The position numbers and the translations under genes were made by a program. This document shows positions 44,700 through 56,900 of a stretch of 64,000 nucleotides of DNA, piece by piece. The stretch lies in contig CM068588.1 in assembly GCA_035048485.1 (NCBI GenBank), forward strand, positions 26,501,118 to 26,565,117, written 5' to 3'. This stretch comes from Pteria penguin. Taxonomy: Eukaryota; Mollusca; Bivalvia; Pterioida; Pteriidae. Every line of letters begins with the position of its first letter. The first letter of the stretch is position 1. The notes below the pieces were generated by a model. That model saw only the letters and a list, made by a program, of their open reading frames with translations, was not told the origin of the DNA and did no database searches.

Positions 44700-47600
44700 C
44701 AGGATAGTCTTTTGTTATCAATGCATAATTCAAGACGTTGGAATTTTGTGTGCAAAGAATAAGTACACTTGGGGATCACTTGTCAATCTGTCTGTGTGTG
44801 TGTGTCTATTTGTCTGTGTGTGTCTGTCCATCACACCTGTGTTTGAATTATCTTTTCAAGAATAACGCATTTCTTGAAACATTACAATTTACACTAGTTA
44901 TTTTTGGATTCTTGCTAATCATGATGTAGCTAAAGTGAGCTAAGATTTTCTCTCTGTCTATCCATCGGTCATTCAGTCACAAACAGTTTTTCAGACTTTT
45001 AGCTCACCTGCGCCAAATGTTTGAGTAAGCTATTGTAATAATACTCTGTCTTGTAAATTTTTCACATTTCCAATTTTTCCTATCTGCTGGATAAATTTTG
45101 GACAAACCTGGAATGCTTGTAATAATATCAAACCTTTATGATGAATGGTTTTTTAACTGATTTGTCAACAGGTGACACTATAATAGATGGTCATGAAGGT
45201 ACCCTCCTTTGAAAATCTTCAGAAGGGATGAATGAATTTAAAAACTAAAATTTACATACCAACTTCATTTTCTCTATATGCAAGTTAAAAATAAACTGCA
45301 CACCATTTTTTGATGTTTACACTGAGGTCATGACCCCATCAGAATTATGTCATCTCCTAGGTATTGCAGCTATTTTGTCATTTGTCCTCTTCCCCTTGGA
45401 ATTACGATTTTGACACAAAAAGGACCATCCAGCAGGCTCATTGTTTTTTTCATAAAGCAAAAAATGTAAAAGGATTGTTTTTCATTTTGTGCGAAGCATT
45501 GGTGTATGTTTGCAATCGGTCTTGTTCTTTTTGTGAAAATTGGGGAAAAAGAGGTGTTTTTTATGTTAGTACCAAACTTTCTTGCCGGATTGATAAAGAA
45601 TTCAAATCTATGGATTGGCAATATCAGTCTGTCTTTCTGTCCATCAACATTCTGGTTGAAGCAAAATCTCAGCAACATTTCACTCATAGGTTTTTCATGA
45701 CCAGAGCTTTCAAATTATTCCATGACTTTTGACCTTGACTTAATTTTTTTTTGTTTTGTTTATTTGAGAGAGCACTGGCATGCCAAATGGTAGCCAATCC
45801 CTGTGTTTTTTATTTTTTTGATTCTGTAAATCATGGAATTCAAGGGTAATTTGAATTTTTTCCTTATATTTTCTTGAGGTTTATGAAAAGTGTCTTTTGT
45901 TTAATATGGCTTGCACTAGCACATCATGGTTTATTTAAAATAAAGTGCCTTTGGAGGTAGAGTCACATAAGTCATAATGTCTCCATATTTGGTGAACATT
46001 ATTTATGACATGTACAATATAGCACGAGTTGCCTGAAGGCCCTTTGACATAAAAAGCATACAGTTAAGTTGTATATAGTACCATTAACATTTAACACAAT
46101 ATGTTTGTACACTATTTCTTTATAATATGCAGTATCATGTTTATTCAAGAAAAAGCCCTTTTGAAGGCAATTAGTGGCCCTGTCCCAGAAGCAGACATTT
46201 AACATAGGCCTGTATCTGTATTGCAAAATCCTCTAAAGAAGTACTTTAATCATTATATTTCCATATACTGTATGGTTAATTGTATATTCCCATAAACATG
46301 TAACATTTTAAATGAAATGATTCAATCCATCTGGCAATTTGAATTAGGGCCATCAATTGCAATTGTCTGAATATAAGAGGACTCAATGATGTGGTTTATC
46401 TGCCTGTGAAAAGAATTCTCATGCTTTGTGCATATTAGTATTGACCGCCGCTTGACTGACCATTTCTCATTATGGTCAATTGACCATACAGATAACAAGC
46501 ATGACTTGAATTGACAGTCCTTGCACATCTTTTATACCAATGTTTTCCCACTTCAGTTGACTATCTAATTAAACAAGAGTAGGGAATTCCCACTGTTAAA
46601 CTTTCCAATACAAAAACACAATGACATAATCAGGTTATCCAAATATTTATTTCTCTAATATTGCACTCTAAATTTTGTAATAAATTATTAAATAAGCAAC
46701 CTTAAAACTAATATCACATTTTATGAACTCTAAATAAAACAACAATTTAGATACCGGTAACTAAAACCATCAAGGGACATGTGTTTGCAGCAATATATTA
46801 ATTCTTTCCATGACAGCACGATCACTGTTTTTTTTTCTTCTGTTTTTATTTCTTTTTTTTTTATCATTTTTATTAGTTTTAGTACTGCTTTATAATGATT
46901 AATGCCAAATACATTAGTGTCACTAGACCATGGAACCTATTTTTTTGTATGATAATTGTGGGTATAGGATTTTCCTATTTCATCGTTAAGTGAATAATTT
47001 GGGGGTAGAAGGTTTATCACTTGGCTCAAGAATACAAGACAATATAATTCATTGACTTTTTCTCCTTTTGATACATTTTTTTCAAATTTAACATCCTTGA
47101 AAATCAAAATTATAATGTATATATGTTCTAATATTTGTCACATATCGAATACTGATAACATACATGAATGAAGTTTCTTTTTTAACAAAGTTAATGTCTT
47201 GGTGTAAATCAACTCCTCTAAAACAATACAGAGTCAATCATATTCATTTCTCAAATGATTATTTTTCCTGTTATGTATAGTATATTACACTTTACACTCA
47301 ATTCTTTTTCCTCATCCTATTTTTGTTGCTAACATTGCATTTAGATTAAAGCATCATTAAGAAAGAGTTTATGGAGTAAGAGCTTTTTATGCTTTTGATC
47401 GGTATAATTTCTTTTCTTAGATAACATAATTAGCTTCTTAAAAATATTTTAGACTTAATTAAATAGTTGTATGTGATTTTCATAAAAAATAATTATTTCT
47501 GAATAATCAACCAGATTGATATTGAAATACATGTATTGAATTACATGTACAGCTTGTGCTATAGACATCATACCGGTATATCTCCTTGTAAGTTAAAGGC

Positions 47601-48429
47601 AGATAACTCCTGGTAAGATCAGCATATGTGACAAAAACGCCAAATACAAGAGAAAGACAATGCATATCTAACAAATATAATTTCTACTCTAATCTGATCA
47701 GAGGTAAAAAACTAAAAGACTAGATAATGTACATATGCATATAGGAATAATAAGTATCAACAAAAGTTAAATTGTTTTACAAACTTGAATACAATAATAG
47801 ACTATTAATTTCATAGAGGCTAACATTAACTGAGTATTCGAACAATAACTGCTGCAAATTGATATGCAATGTAAGTAAGCAAAGCTTTAACATCAACAAA
47901 CCATCAAACACAATGTTTATCACATATTTTAATTCAAAGTACTTTGATAGAGTCAGAAAATCACACTTAGATTACAAGTTTGAAAAATTTGATTTTCGAA
48001 CATTCTCTTTTTGATGAACTCTGACTTAAGGTAATATTATACATGTTTTGGATCCTTTAATAAAAATTTAAATTGTTTATCAATATATTTATCCTGTATG
48101 ATTTTTCTCTTCATTCATTATCAATGACACTGGAGACAAAAATATTTTAAAAATTACAATACAAGATTGCATGACCAGTGTTATCCTTACAAACCAGAGT
48201 TGTCCTTCTTATTATTTGAACATTTATAAAGAGTTGTCCACATTAGAGATAAAGGCAAACTGTGTGGAAAAATCACTGACTTGTGGTAAGTTGAGCATTT
48301 TGTTTTATACCTTCTTAAACAAACTAAAAATGATAACTGAAAATTCATTCAAATAAAAATTTCTATTCTTCAGAAAAGCTTGCCTCCGTGAATCATATAT
48401 ATATATATGCTATTTCATATAACAAATTA
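44700..48429. other. Intergenic region between MANF and the 3' end of synapsin
   Basis: AT-rich. It holds a short TGTGTGTCTGTC simple repeat (about 44790-44830) and stretches at 45000-45750 in the style of dispersed mollusc repeats (AGCTCACCTGCGCCAAATGT, CATGACTTTTGACCTTGACT). Frames here are not supported by codon pattern, splice sites or domains. Confidence 0.45.
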
Positions 48430-48435
48430 TTTATT
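48430..48435 (-). terminator. Candidate poly(A) signal, minus strand
   Basis: AATAAA on the minus strand, about 65 bases after the stop of the small frame at 48501-48644. It could end that transcript or a very long synapsin 3' UTR. Confidence 0.35.
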
Positions 48436-48500
48436 ATAGTTATAATCCAAATTAAAGACTTACAAAATACATCAGTTGTAGAATACAGATCTGGATCATG

Positions 48501-48644
48501 TCACATATTCATATCAAAATGACGGCATAGCATGTCATGGAAAGTCTGCAACAGAAACACCTCAGCAAAGAGGATGGCAGTCAACATTATTAGAGCTGAA
48601 AGAGCAAAGGGAGCTGTGACATGGGAATCCATATTCACGAACAT
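48501..48644 (-). CDS. Possible single-pass membrane micropeptide, 43-47 aa
   Basis: The frame begins MFVN-MDSHVTAPFALSALIM (start at 48644, or at 48632 for the inner ATG, which has A at -3 and G at +4). It contains a hydrophobic helix from about FALSALIM to FLLQTF and ends HFDMNM and TGA. An in-frame TAA precedes the first ATG. A minus-strand AATAAA follows 65 bases after the stop. An internal CTTTCAG could instead be a splice acceptor, making this the end of a larger gene. It lies 3.2 kb downstream of the synapsin stop on the same strand. I do not recognise the peptide and chance remains possible. Confidence 0.3.
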   Translation of the reverse strand: MFVNMDSHVTAPFALSALIMLTAILFAEVFLLQTFHDMLCRHFDMNM

Positions 48645-49009
48645 GAAAAAAAAAATTTAGTATTGAATTTGGATAATGTAAATTTTCCACTTCCTGATAT
48701 TTATATTAGTACTTATCTTTATTACAGGGGATAATTGTGACCACAACTGAAGCAAGTAAACAAATGATGATTCAAATGTTTACATGGACTTTTAGGGTAA
48801 GGGGGCATCTGTTGTTATAATGTCAAATTCCATTCCCTTAATGAAAGAATCCTAGATTTTATGACACAATCCAACTTTCCATGACAAAATCCCAACAGTA
48901 ATAAAATAATCACAGTCTCCATGAAAGAATCAAAATTATGATAGAATGTAGGTTCCCTTAACAGATTACCCCGGTATTTAAAATTTCATATCAGTTTTAA
49001 GATAAATTA

Positions 49010-50440
49010 TATTTCTATACAGGAGCAAAAAATATTTCCTATACAGGACAGATTTGGGAGGGTTAGGGGGGAGGAGGGGTTGGTTTCTATACAGAATTTG
49101 TTGTGGGAATTTCATGCAGGATAGATTGGGGAATTACTATGCAGGAGAGATTAAAGGGATTTCTATAAGGCATATTAAGGGGATTTACAAGTGAGGGGGA
49201 CTGCTAAACAAGTTACATTTGGGGGATCTCTATACAGGAGATTTTAAGGGGATTTCTGTACAGGAGAGATTGGGGATTGCTATACAGGTTAGATTGGGGG
49301 ATCTCTATACAGGAGATGATAAGGGGATTTTTCTACAGATTAGATTGGGGATTGCTATACAGGTTAGATTGGGGGATCTCTATACAGGAGATGATAAGGG
49401 GATTTTTCTACAGATTAGATTGGGGATTGCTATACAGGTTAGATTGGGGGATCTCTATACAGGAGATTTTAAGGGGATTCCTCTACAGGAGAGATTGGGG
49501 ATTGCTATACAGGTTAGATTGGGGGATCTCTATATAGGAGATGTTAAGGGGATTTCTATACAGAAGAGATTGGGGATTGCTATACAGGTTAGATTGGGGG
49601 ATCTCTATAAAGGAGATATTAAGGGAATTTTTCTACAGGTTAGATTGGGGATTGCTATACAGGTTAGATTGGGGGATCTCTATACAGGAGATGTTAAGGG
49701 GATTTCTATACAGGAGAGATTGGGGATTGCTATACATGTACAGGTTAGATTGGGGGATCTCTATATAAGAGATGTTAAGGGGATTTCTATACAGGAGGGA
49801 TTTGGGATTGGTATACAGGTTAGATTGGGGGATCTCTATACAGGAGATGTTAAGGGGATTTCTATACAGGAGAGATTGGGGATTGGTATACAGGTTAGAT
49901 TGGGGGATCTCTATACAGGAGATGTTAAGGCGATTTCTATACAGTAGAGATTGCAGGGGATTACTATATATGTTATAATGGGGGATTTCTATTCAGAAGA
50001 GATTAGGGATTGCTCTGAAGGTAACACATATGGGGATCTCTGTACAGAAAACTTTAAGGGTATTTCTTTGCAAGAGAGATTTGTGTTACTATATAGGAGA
50101 GATTGCAGGGGAATACTATACAGGTTAGATTAGGGTGTTTTCTATACAGAAGAGATAAGGGATTGCTATGAAGTTTAGATTGGAGGGATATCTGCACAGG
50201 AGACTTTAAGGTGATTTTTATACAGAAGAGATTGGGGATTTCTTTACAGGAGCTTGAGAGAATGGGCATTTCTATACAGGAGATATTAAGGGGATTTTTA
50301 TACAGGAGAGATTGGGGATTTCTTTACAAGAACTCACGAGAATGGGATATTTCTATAAAGGAGATATTAAGGGAATTTCTATACAGGAGAGATTAGAAAT
50401 TGTTATACAGGTTAGATTGGGAGATTTCTATACAGTTAGG
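49010..50440 (+). repeat. G-rich 75-bp higher-order tandem repeat
   Basis: Three related 24-26-base subunits (GAGATTGGGGATTGCTATACAG, GTTAGATTGGGGGATCTCTA-, GAGATGTTAAGGGGATTTCT-) alternate to give a 75-base unit repeated about nine times at 49219-49950, with degenerate arms on both sides. The period is divisible by three and the unit lacks stops, so long frames run through it, including a 242-codon one. They are low-complexity shadows. A TGGGGG or AAGGGG block in every subunit gives strong G/C strand asymmetry. It lies about 1.4 kb downstream of the synapsin stop codon. Confidence 0.9.
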
Positions 50441-51868
50441 ACTATGATAGTTTTTGATCAGCACAGTAATGATGAAAGTTACTTTATGGTACAACTTGAG
50501 AGTAAAAATTTCTAATAAAGTGAAGATGCATAGAAATGGCTAATGGTCATTATCAATGTGGACAAGACAATGGTATACTACATAGAAATAATTGGACATC
50601 TACTGCAAAACTTTATGAAATTACTATAAAATTACTATAACTTATTGAATAATCTTTATACTCATTAACAGCTTCATATGAAGATATGACTTTCTAAATA
50701 GATATGATTTTGAGTCAAGTTCATGACATACCATTAAGTTATTGGCAATTAAAAATGTGAAGAAGAGCTTCTTCTTCATATTTAGAATTCAATAGATGTC
50801 TTGGTGTACAAATTTACAAGTTTTATCAAAAGTACCATATCATAAATGCCTTTATAAATAGAAACATTTTGATTTTGGCCCTTTCTATTTTTCCACTTTC
50901 AAAACATCTGCAAATTGATGTAAACAAGTGTTAATTAATCTTAAGATCAATTTTTTCGAAAATGTTTTTTTTTGTTTGTTTGATCGTGTTTTTTTTTTTA
51001 TAAATCTGATTTTATAAAATATCAGATTCAAAGTAAGACATGGCCTCTGTTTGGATCTGATATTTGGATTATTATCTGACAAAAAAGGGCCTTTTAAGAA
51101 TCTTCAATAGATGAAATAAAACACAATTGAAACATGAAACAGCAAATATGAACTGTATACTAGATATAGCTGATCTAGGAATACATACATGCATACATGA
51201 ATATTACTATATTCAGTGTATTAGATTTTACTCTACAGTTTTATATTATGTCTAAGATATTAAGTAATAAACTACCTTTTTTGCTGGTTTAAGACAGAGA
51301 GTTACAGAAACACTACATCAAACACGCGCTATGAGAACATGTCGACTTTACTACACACATATTGAGATAACATTCAAACAGCCGAATATTTATAAGCACC
51401 ATATTTGATGAAATGAACATGTATACCTGCTGCTATCAGCTCACATCTATTTGTGAAATTTACACCTCATGTGCACATTGAATAAAAAGTCCATCATAAC
51501 ATTTTCTATGACACTTGAATGATTTAAAAAATTGTTAGTCATCACCCTAGCTAATAATATAACTCTAATTTAACTCATGTTGTTAAAACTGACCAAAATA
51601 TGGCATACATACTTAATACACAGATCCAAGCATTTTCACTCAAGTTTTCTACAATACTATGAATATGTCCTCTAAGAGAAAATTTACACATGTGATATAA
51701 ATACTACTAGCATTCAATCAAATATTGGATAATTTACATACCAAACTTGATCGCAATCTGTTCATGAAAAATGTTTGAATAAGCTATGTACAATGAAACA
51801 ACTCTTGCATTATGTTGATCTACATATATGTGACTTCAAATTTCTTCTCAATTTCAACTACATAATGT
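50441..51868. other. Downstream of the synapsin stop, probable 3' UTR
   Basis: AT-rich, no repeat or frame of note. No good minus-strand AATAAA was found close to the stop codon, so the UTR may be long. Confidence 0.4.
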
Positions 51869-52004
51869 CTACATGTCACCAAATATGCCAGCAAATGTTT
51901 TTCTAAGATTTTTCATGGTGTCGTCTTCTTCGCCATCTTTTGATGTTCCCATATTTGGTGCTCCACCGACAGAAAATTGTGGAGGTCTGTTTGGTTGAGC
52001 AGGA
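51869..52004 (-). CDS. Syn: Synapsin last exon: domain E
   Basis: Encodes [19 protein letters not shown], then [20 protein letters not shown] and TAG. The final amphipathic [11 protein letters not shown] segment resembles domain E of animal synapsins. The acceptor is TTGGTCAG. Confidence 0.9.
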
Positions 52005-53911
52005 CTGACCAAAAAAAATTAAATTTTCATGATTTTATTTCAGAAATTTGACCCACAAATTGATATATATATATAATCTTTGAAAGTAGTGAATAAATTT
52101 TCTTGGCCCTGTCTTAAATTACCAGTATATAAGAACAAAGTCAATTTGCATTTCAATGTAAGTTGCATCCCATCATGATTGACATTTGCTGCACATTTCA
52201 ATTTATTACTTGAAAAGGTGAACCAGACAAAATAAATCATCAAAGTTCACAGTGACCTTGACCTAGTAGCTATGATCTTGGCTCAAGTGCATGAAATACT
52301 GTCTTCCCATAAGAAACATCACATTGGTTATGTGACTTTGGCCAGAGGCTCAACACTATACCATCAGAGACATCCCAAATTGAAGATTTTTACTGAGTTT
52401 CAATTTGTTCCAAAAAATGTAACAATTAAGGGCTAAATTTGAGATACTTGAATTTGAACAGTTTTAGTGAACTTGAAATTTGCGATATTGCATTGGGTCT
52501 TAATTATGATACACTGCCTTCCCATAAGGAATATTTATACCAAATATTAAGTTACTGCGCTATGACATATAGAATTTATGGGTCAGACAAAAAAAGTCCA
52601 CAGTGACCTTGATCTTGGAGCTATGACCTTCGCTTTAAGGTCATGACACATTGCATTTCTATATCTAAGAATTAGCATATGAGCAAAAAAAAGATTTTGA
52701 ATCTCATCTTTATCTATATTTTCAGTTTTGCGACCTCAAATAAATGGAGCTCAGACTTGAATCTGGATGAAAAGTTAATTGTCACAGAAAGCATCATAGC
52801 CTAACAAAACAGCATAGAGAGACATCTAACCATTGCTGATTGAGTACCAGACTAAGGGCATAATGTCATGTTATTCTTTGTCAAAGAAAAAAGAATTATT
52901 AAAAGGCAGCTTGGTCTAATGTATGACATTGGATTTCTAACAGACCTCTTTCCAATTCTAAATAATGTAAGGGTGTAAATTGGACAAAACCACATTTTGC
53001 CGGAATTTTCATTATACTGTTAATGCATGGATTGTGACGTCACAGTAATATTATGCAAATCTGAGCGGCGAAACTTCATTTGTCCAGTATTAATTCTTAC
53101 ATCATATAAAAATGGAAAAAGGTCCATGGAATCTGCGATCTGATTAAAACCATATCTGTGTTCCACTTCTCTATTTGTTCCATTGCATATAAAGATCTGG
53201 CGAAACCCCATTAGGCATCACATTCTGGTGAACTCTGATTTTCAGCCAATCAGTGGATTGGCTACAAATTCTTAGTAATGAAATTAACATCTCCAACATT
53301 CGCATGTTTCACAAGGTAGTTTTTGTACAGTGTTTGTAGTATACTGTGTCACTTGCCTAGTGGAGTCATTGATTGGCTATGGGAAAAAATGATTCCGGTG
53401 AATGGAACACCATCAGAGTTCACCAGAACATGACCCTTTATGTGGTTTCACCAGATCTTTATGAGCAATAGGACAAATAGAGAAGCGCAATAAAGATATG
53501 ATTTTAATCAGATTAATTGATTTTGATGCCTAATTTGTATACCTCCAACAGCTGAATATAAACAGACACTTTTCCAATTAATTTCATCACTCATTAAATG
53601 CTTGAAATATGGTGTTTTGCCACTCAAAATTGCATCATTCTATTGTAGTGTAATAATTCAAGCACTGACATCACAACAAATTGTGTAAAAAGCAGGTTGA
53701 TGGGCATGTATAAATGAAATAATCCTGGTGTGAATGAACAAACAAAGTCCACCTACATAAATATATATCCAAATGTATATTTTGAATTAAATGTCATATA
53801 ACACTCTATTATTCCTCTATTTCAACATAATTGTAACTATTATCAAAATATTTTACAAGATTTTCTTACATGTATTCAATCAATTTATTTACCCATTTTG
53901 TCGAGCTTGCT

Positions 53912-53942
<31 letters not shown>

Positions 53943-56900
53943 TTGAGTTATCTGCCCCTGTTTTTGTCCTTGTTGAGGTTGCTGTGAGGCTGCCTGTGGA
54001 TTTGGTGGTCTTGGTGGTGGTGTTTGGTTAGAAGCAGCAGCTTCTCGGCAACCATTGATAAAACCATGCATTATTCCACTGGTACTCAGAGCTCGACTGT
54101 AAAATAGCCAAACCTTTTAAAGTACATATATTATAAGATTACTAACACATGTCAGTTTTAGACATGGTAATCTTTCAATATGAAAAAATTTATAAAATGA
54201 AACTATACTAATAAATAAACAAAATATTTGCAAAAATGTTGACATTATATTGAATAGTTATTTTTAATTGCTTTGTGTAAATCAGTTACGGTATACCATA
54301 GAAGTTTTGATGGTCGACAAATTGAAAAAGCATCAAAAGATACACATCAGAAATAAAATTCTAGTAACATTTCAGTATCTGACAGGACAGAAGTCCCCTC
54401 TGACCTGATGGATGGTATGGGCTTCAGACAATGCTGCATTTTAGCAATAACTAGATCAGATATCTGCTTGCGATCCTCTTCCTGACTCTCTCCTAGAAGT
54501 GTCATCGAGGAGTCATTCACCTGAAACATTTAATTAAATTTCATTTCTTAATTTTTTGTATTAAGAACCATGATGCAAGTTCTAAATCAAGATGAGATAT
54601 CTAATTAGAAAAATTTCCGAATACCCCCTCCCCCCCAAAAAAACCAAACAAACAAAAACAATAGTCATATCAATTCTTCACATTAAAATTGGACTAAATG
54701 TACTATTACATTATGTAACTCTTTTATATAATCATCTTTATCTGTATTCATGGCTGGAAGCATAATAACATATGTAGTCCATTCCTGAAAGCCTATTGAG
54801 AATGAACAAGAAGGATAACTCCTGTTCCAGGTAACTATAAGCTATCTCTCACCTCTATGATGTATTCCTTGCCATCTTTACCCACAACTGCCTCCACAGC
54901 CAGCATGTCTAATCCACCAAACATCAAACTGCACTCATCAACCCATAACTTGAATCTGAATACAAACATGATCAAATTAAATCTATCTCTGCTTTTTTTC
55001 ATATTCCTGTTTAACATCACTTAAGATTATTGCACTTATATGGTTATGGCAACTGCCTGATGGAATGCATAGAAAGTTAGATTGATGCAATGGACCCATC
55101 CAAAGCCTTCTATGTGCTATGTCTACCATGACACCTGTTTTTACTGTCTCATCTGAAAATCGAGACACCAATGATCGAGTCACCGGCTGGACTTAATCAA
55201 GGGATCTTTTGGCCGTAAGCCAAGCACCTAACCATCTAAGTTACATCAACTCTTATCTACCTGATGCTTGTATTTAGGTATATAGAAAAAATTATTAGGG
55301 TTTTATCCTTTCAGTGAGACAGTAAAAAAAAAGTCAGTTCTCTTACAAAATCACAATGAAGCATTTAAAATCACTCACTACCTTCAGTGTGTGTGTGTTT
55401 CACAGATATTGATTTGAAGCCATTAATTGTGTAGTTTAAATAAGTTTGACTAATTTAGTATATCTGACAGGAACAGAAATGAGACTGCCAACAACATTAT
55501 CAGTCACAACTAGGATATTTAGAATGTCAGTGGTATAAATCTAATACTTAGTATATCTGACAGGAACTGAAATGAAACTGCCAACAACATTATCAGTCAC
55601 AACCAGGATATTTAGGATGTCAGTGGTAATTGAATCTTATATTTAGTAATATATCTGACAGGAACTGAAATGAAACTGCTGACAACATTATCAGTCACAA
55701 CTAGGATATTTAGGATGTCAGTGGTATGAATCTTATACTTAGTAATATATCTGACAGGAACTGAAATGAAACTGCCGACAACATTATCAGTCACAACTAG
55801 GATATTTAGGATGTCAGTGGTATAAATCTATACATTTGTACTTAGTAATATATCTGACAGGAACTGAAATGAAACTGCCAACAACATTATCAGTCACAAC
55901 CAGGATATTTAGGATGTCAGTGGTATGAATCTTAGTAATATATCTGACAGGAACTGAAATGAAACTGCTGACAACATTATCAGTCACAACTAGGATATTT
56001 AGGATGTCAATGGTATGAATCTTATACTTAGTAATATATCTGACAGGAACTGAAATGAAACTGCCGACAACATTATCAGTCACAACTAGGATATTTAGGA
56101 TGTCAGTGGTATAAATCTATACATTTGTACTTAGTAATATATCTGACAGGAACTGAAATGAAACTGCCAACAACATTATCAGTCACAACTAGGATATTTA
56201 GGATGTCAGTGGTATGAATCTTATACTTTGTATATCTGACAGGAACTGAAATGAGAATGCCAACAACTCACAACCAGGATATATAGGATGTCAGTGGTAT
56301 AAATATTTTACAAAACAAATAAATTGTTTCTCTTTTCTTTCCATAGTCACATGACCAATCACAGAGCTTTAGAACATTGAAATGATATACCTGTCATTCA
56401 TGGCTATCTGTTCCAACATGGAAGAACCTGTGTTTGCCTTCCAGTTTCCAGATATTGACTTCCTCCTGTGTAACAGAAATGAACATTTTACTGGACCCTA
56501 AATAATAATACATTTTATAATCATCCATCATATTAATCAAACTTATTGTAAATCACTGGAAATTTTTCAGAGTAAATTTTATTATACTAGTTATGTAACA
56601 TTTACAAAATTCTCTCTTGTTTGAAGTTAATTCTGTATTAATTTATCACTGGGAAAAGATAGACAAATGTGCAAATACAAAACAAAGTGCAAATATGACA
56701 TGCAGAACCAAGCAAAAAATCCACATAGTCAAGTATACATATAAAGTATCTATAAAGGCTTTTGTTTTGATTTTTAGCGCTTAAGTGGATATCATGCACA
56801 TGCTTTTGATTTAAAGTACAATAGGATATCCAGATCCTTAACAGAATGCAGTAGCAGTCAACCATAATGTGCCACATTCTCTAGTTAAATTGCAAATTAA

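Noticed and set aside
49219..49947. 242-codon open frame of LYTGDVKGISIQERLGIAIQ type
   Set aside because: It is a product of the 75-bp tandem repeat, whose length is a multiple of three. All three plus-strand frames are open and there is no domain, splice or start evidence.
55612..56083. Repeated [18 protein letters not shown] frames
   Set aside because: Translation of the 100-bp intron array; frames break between units.
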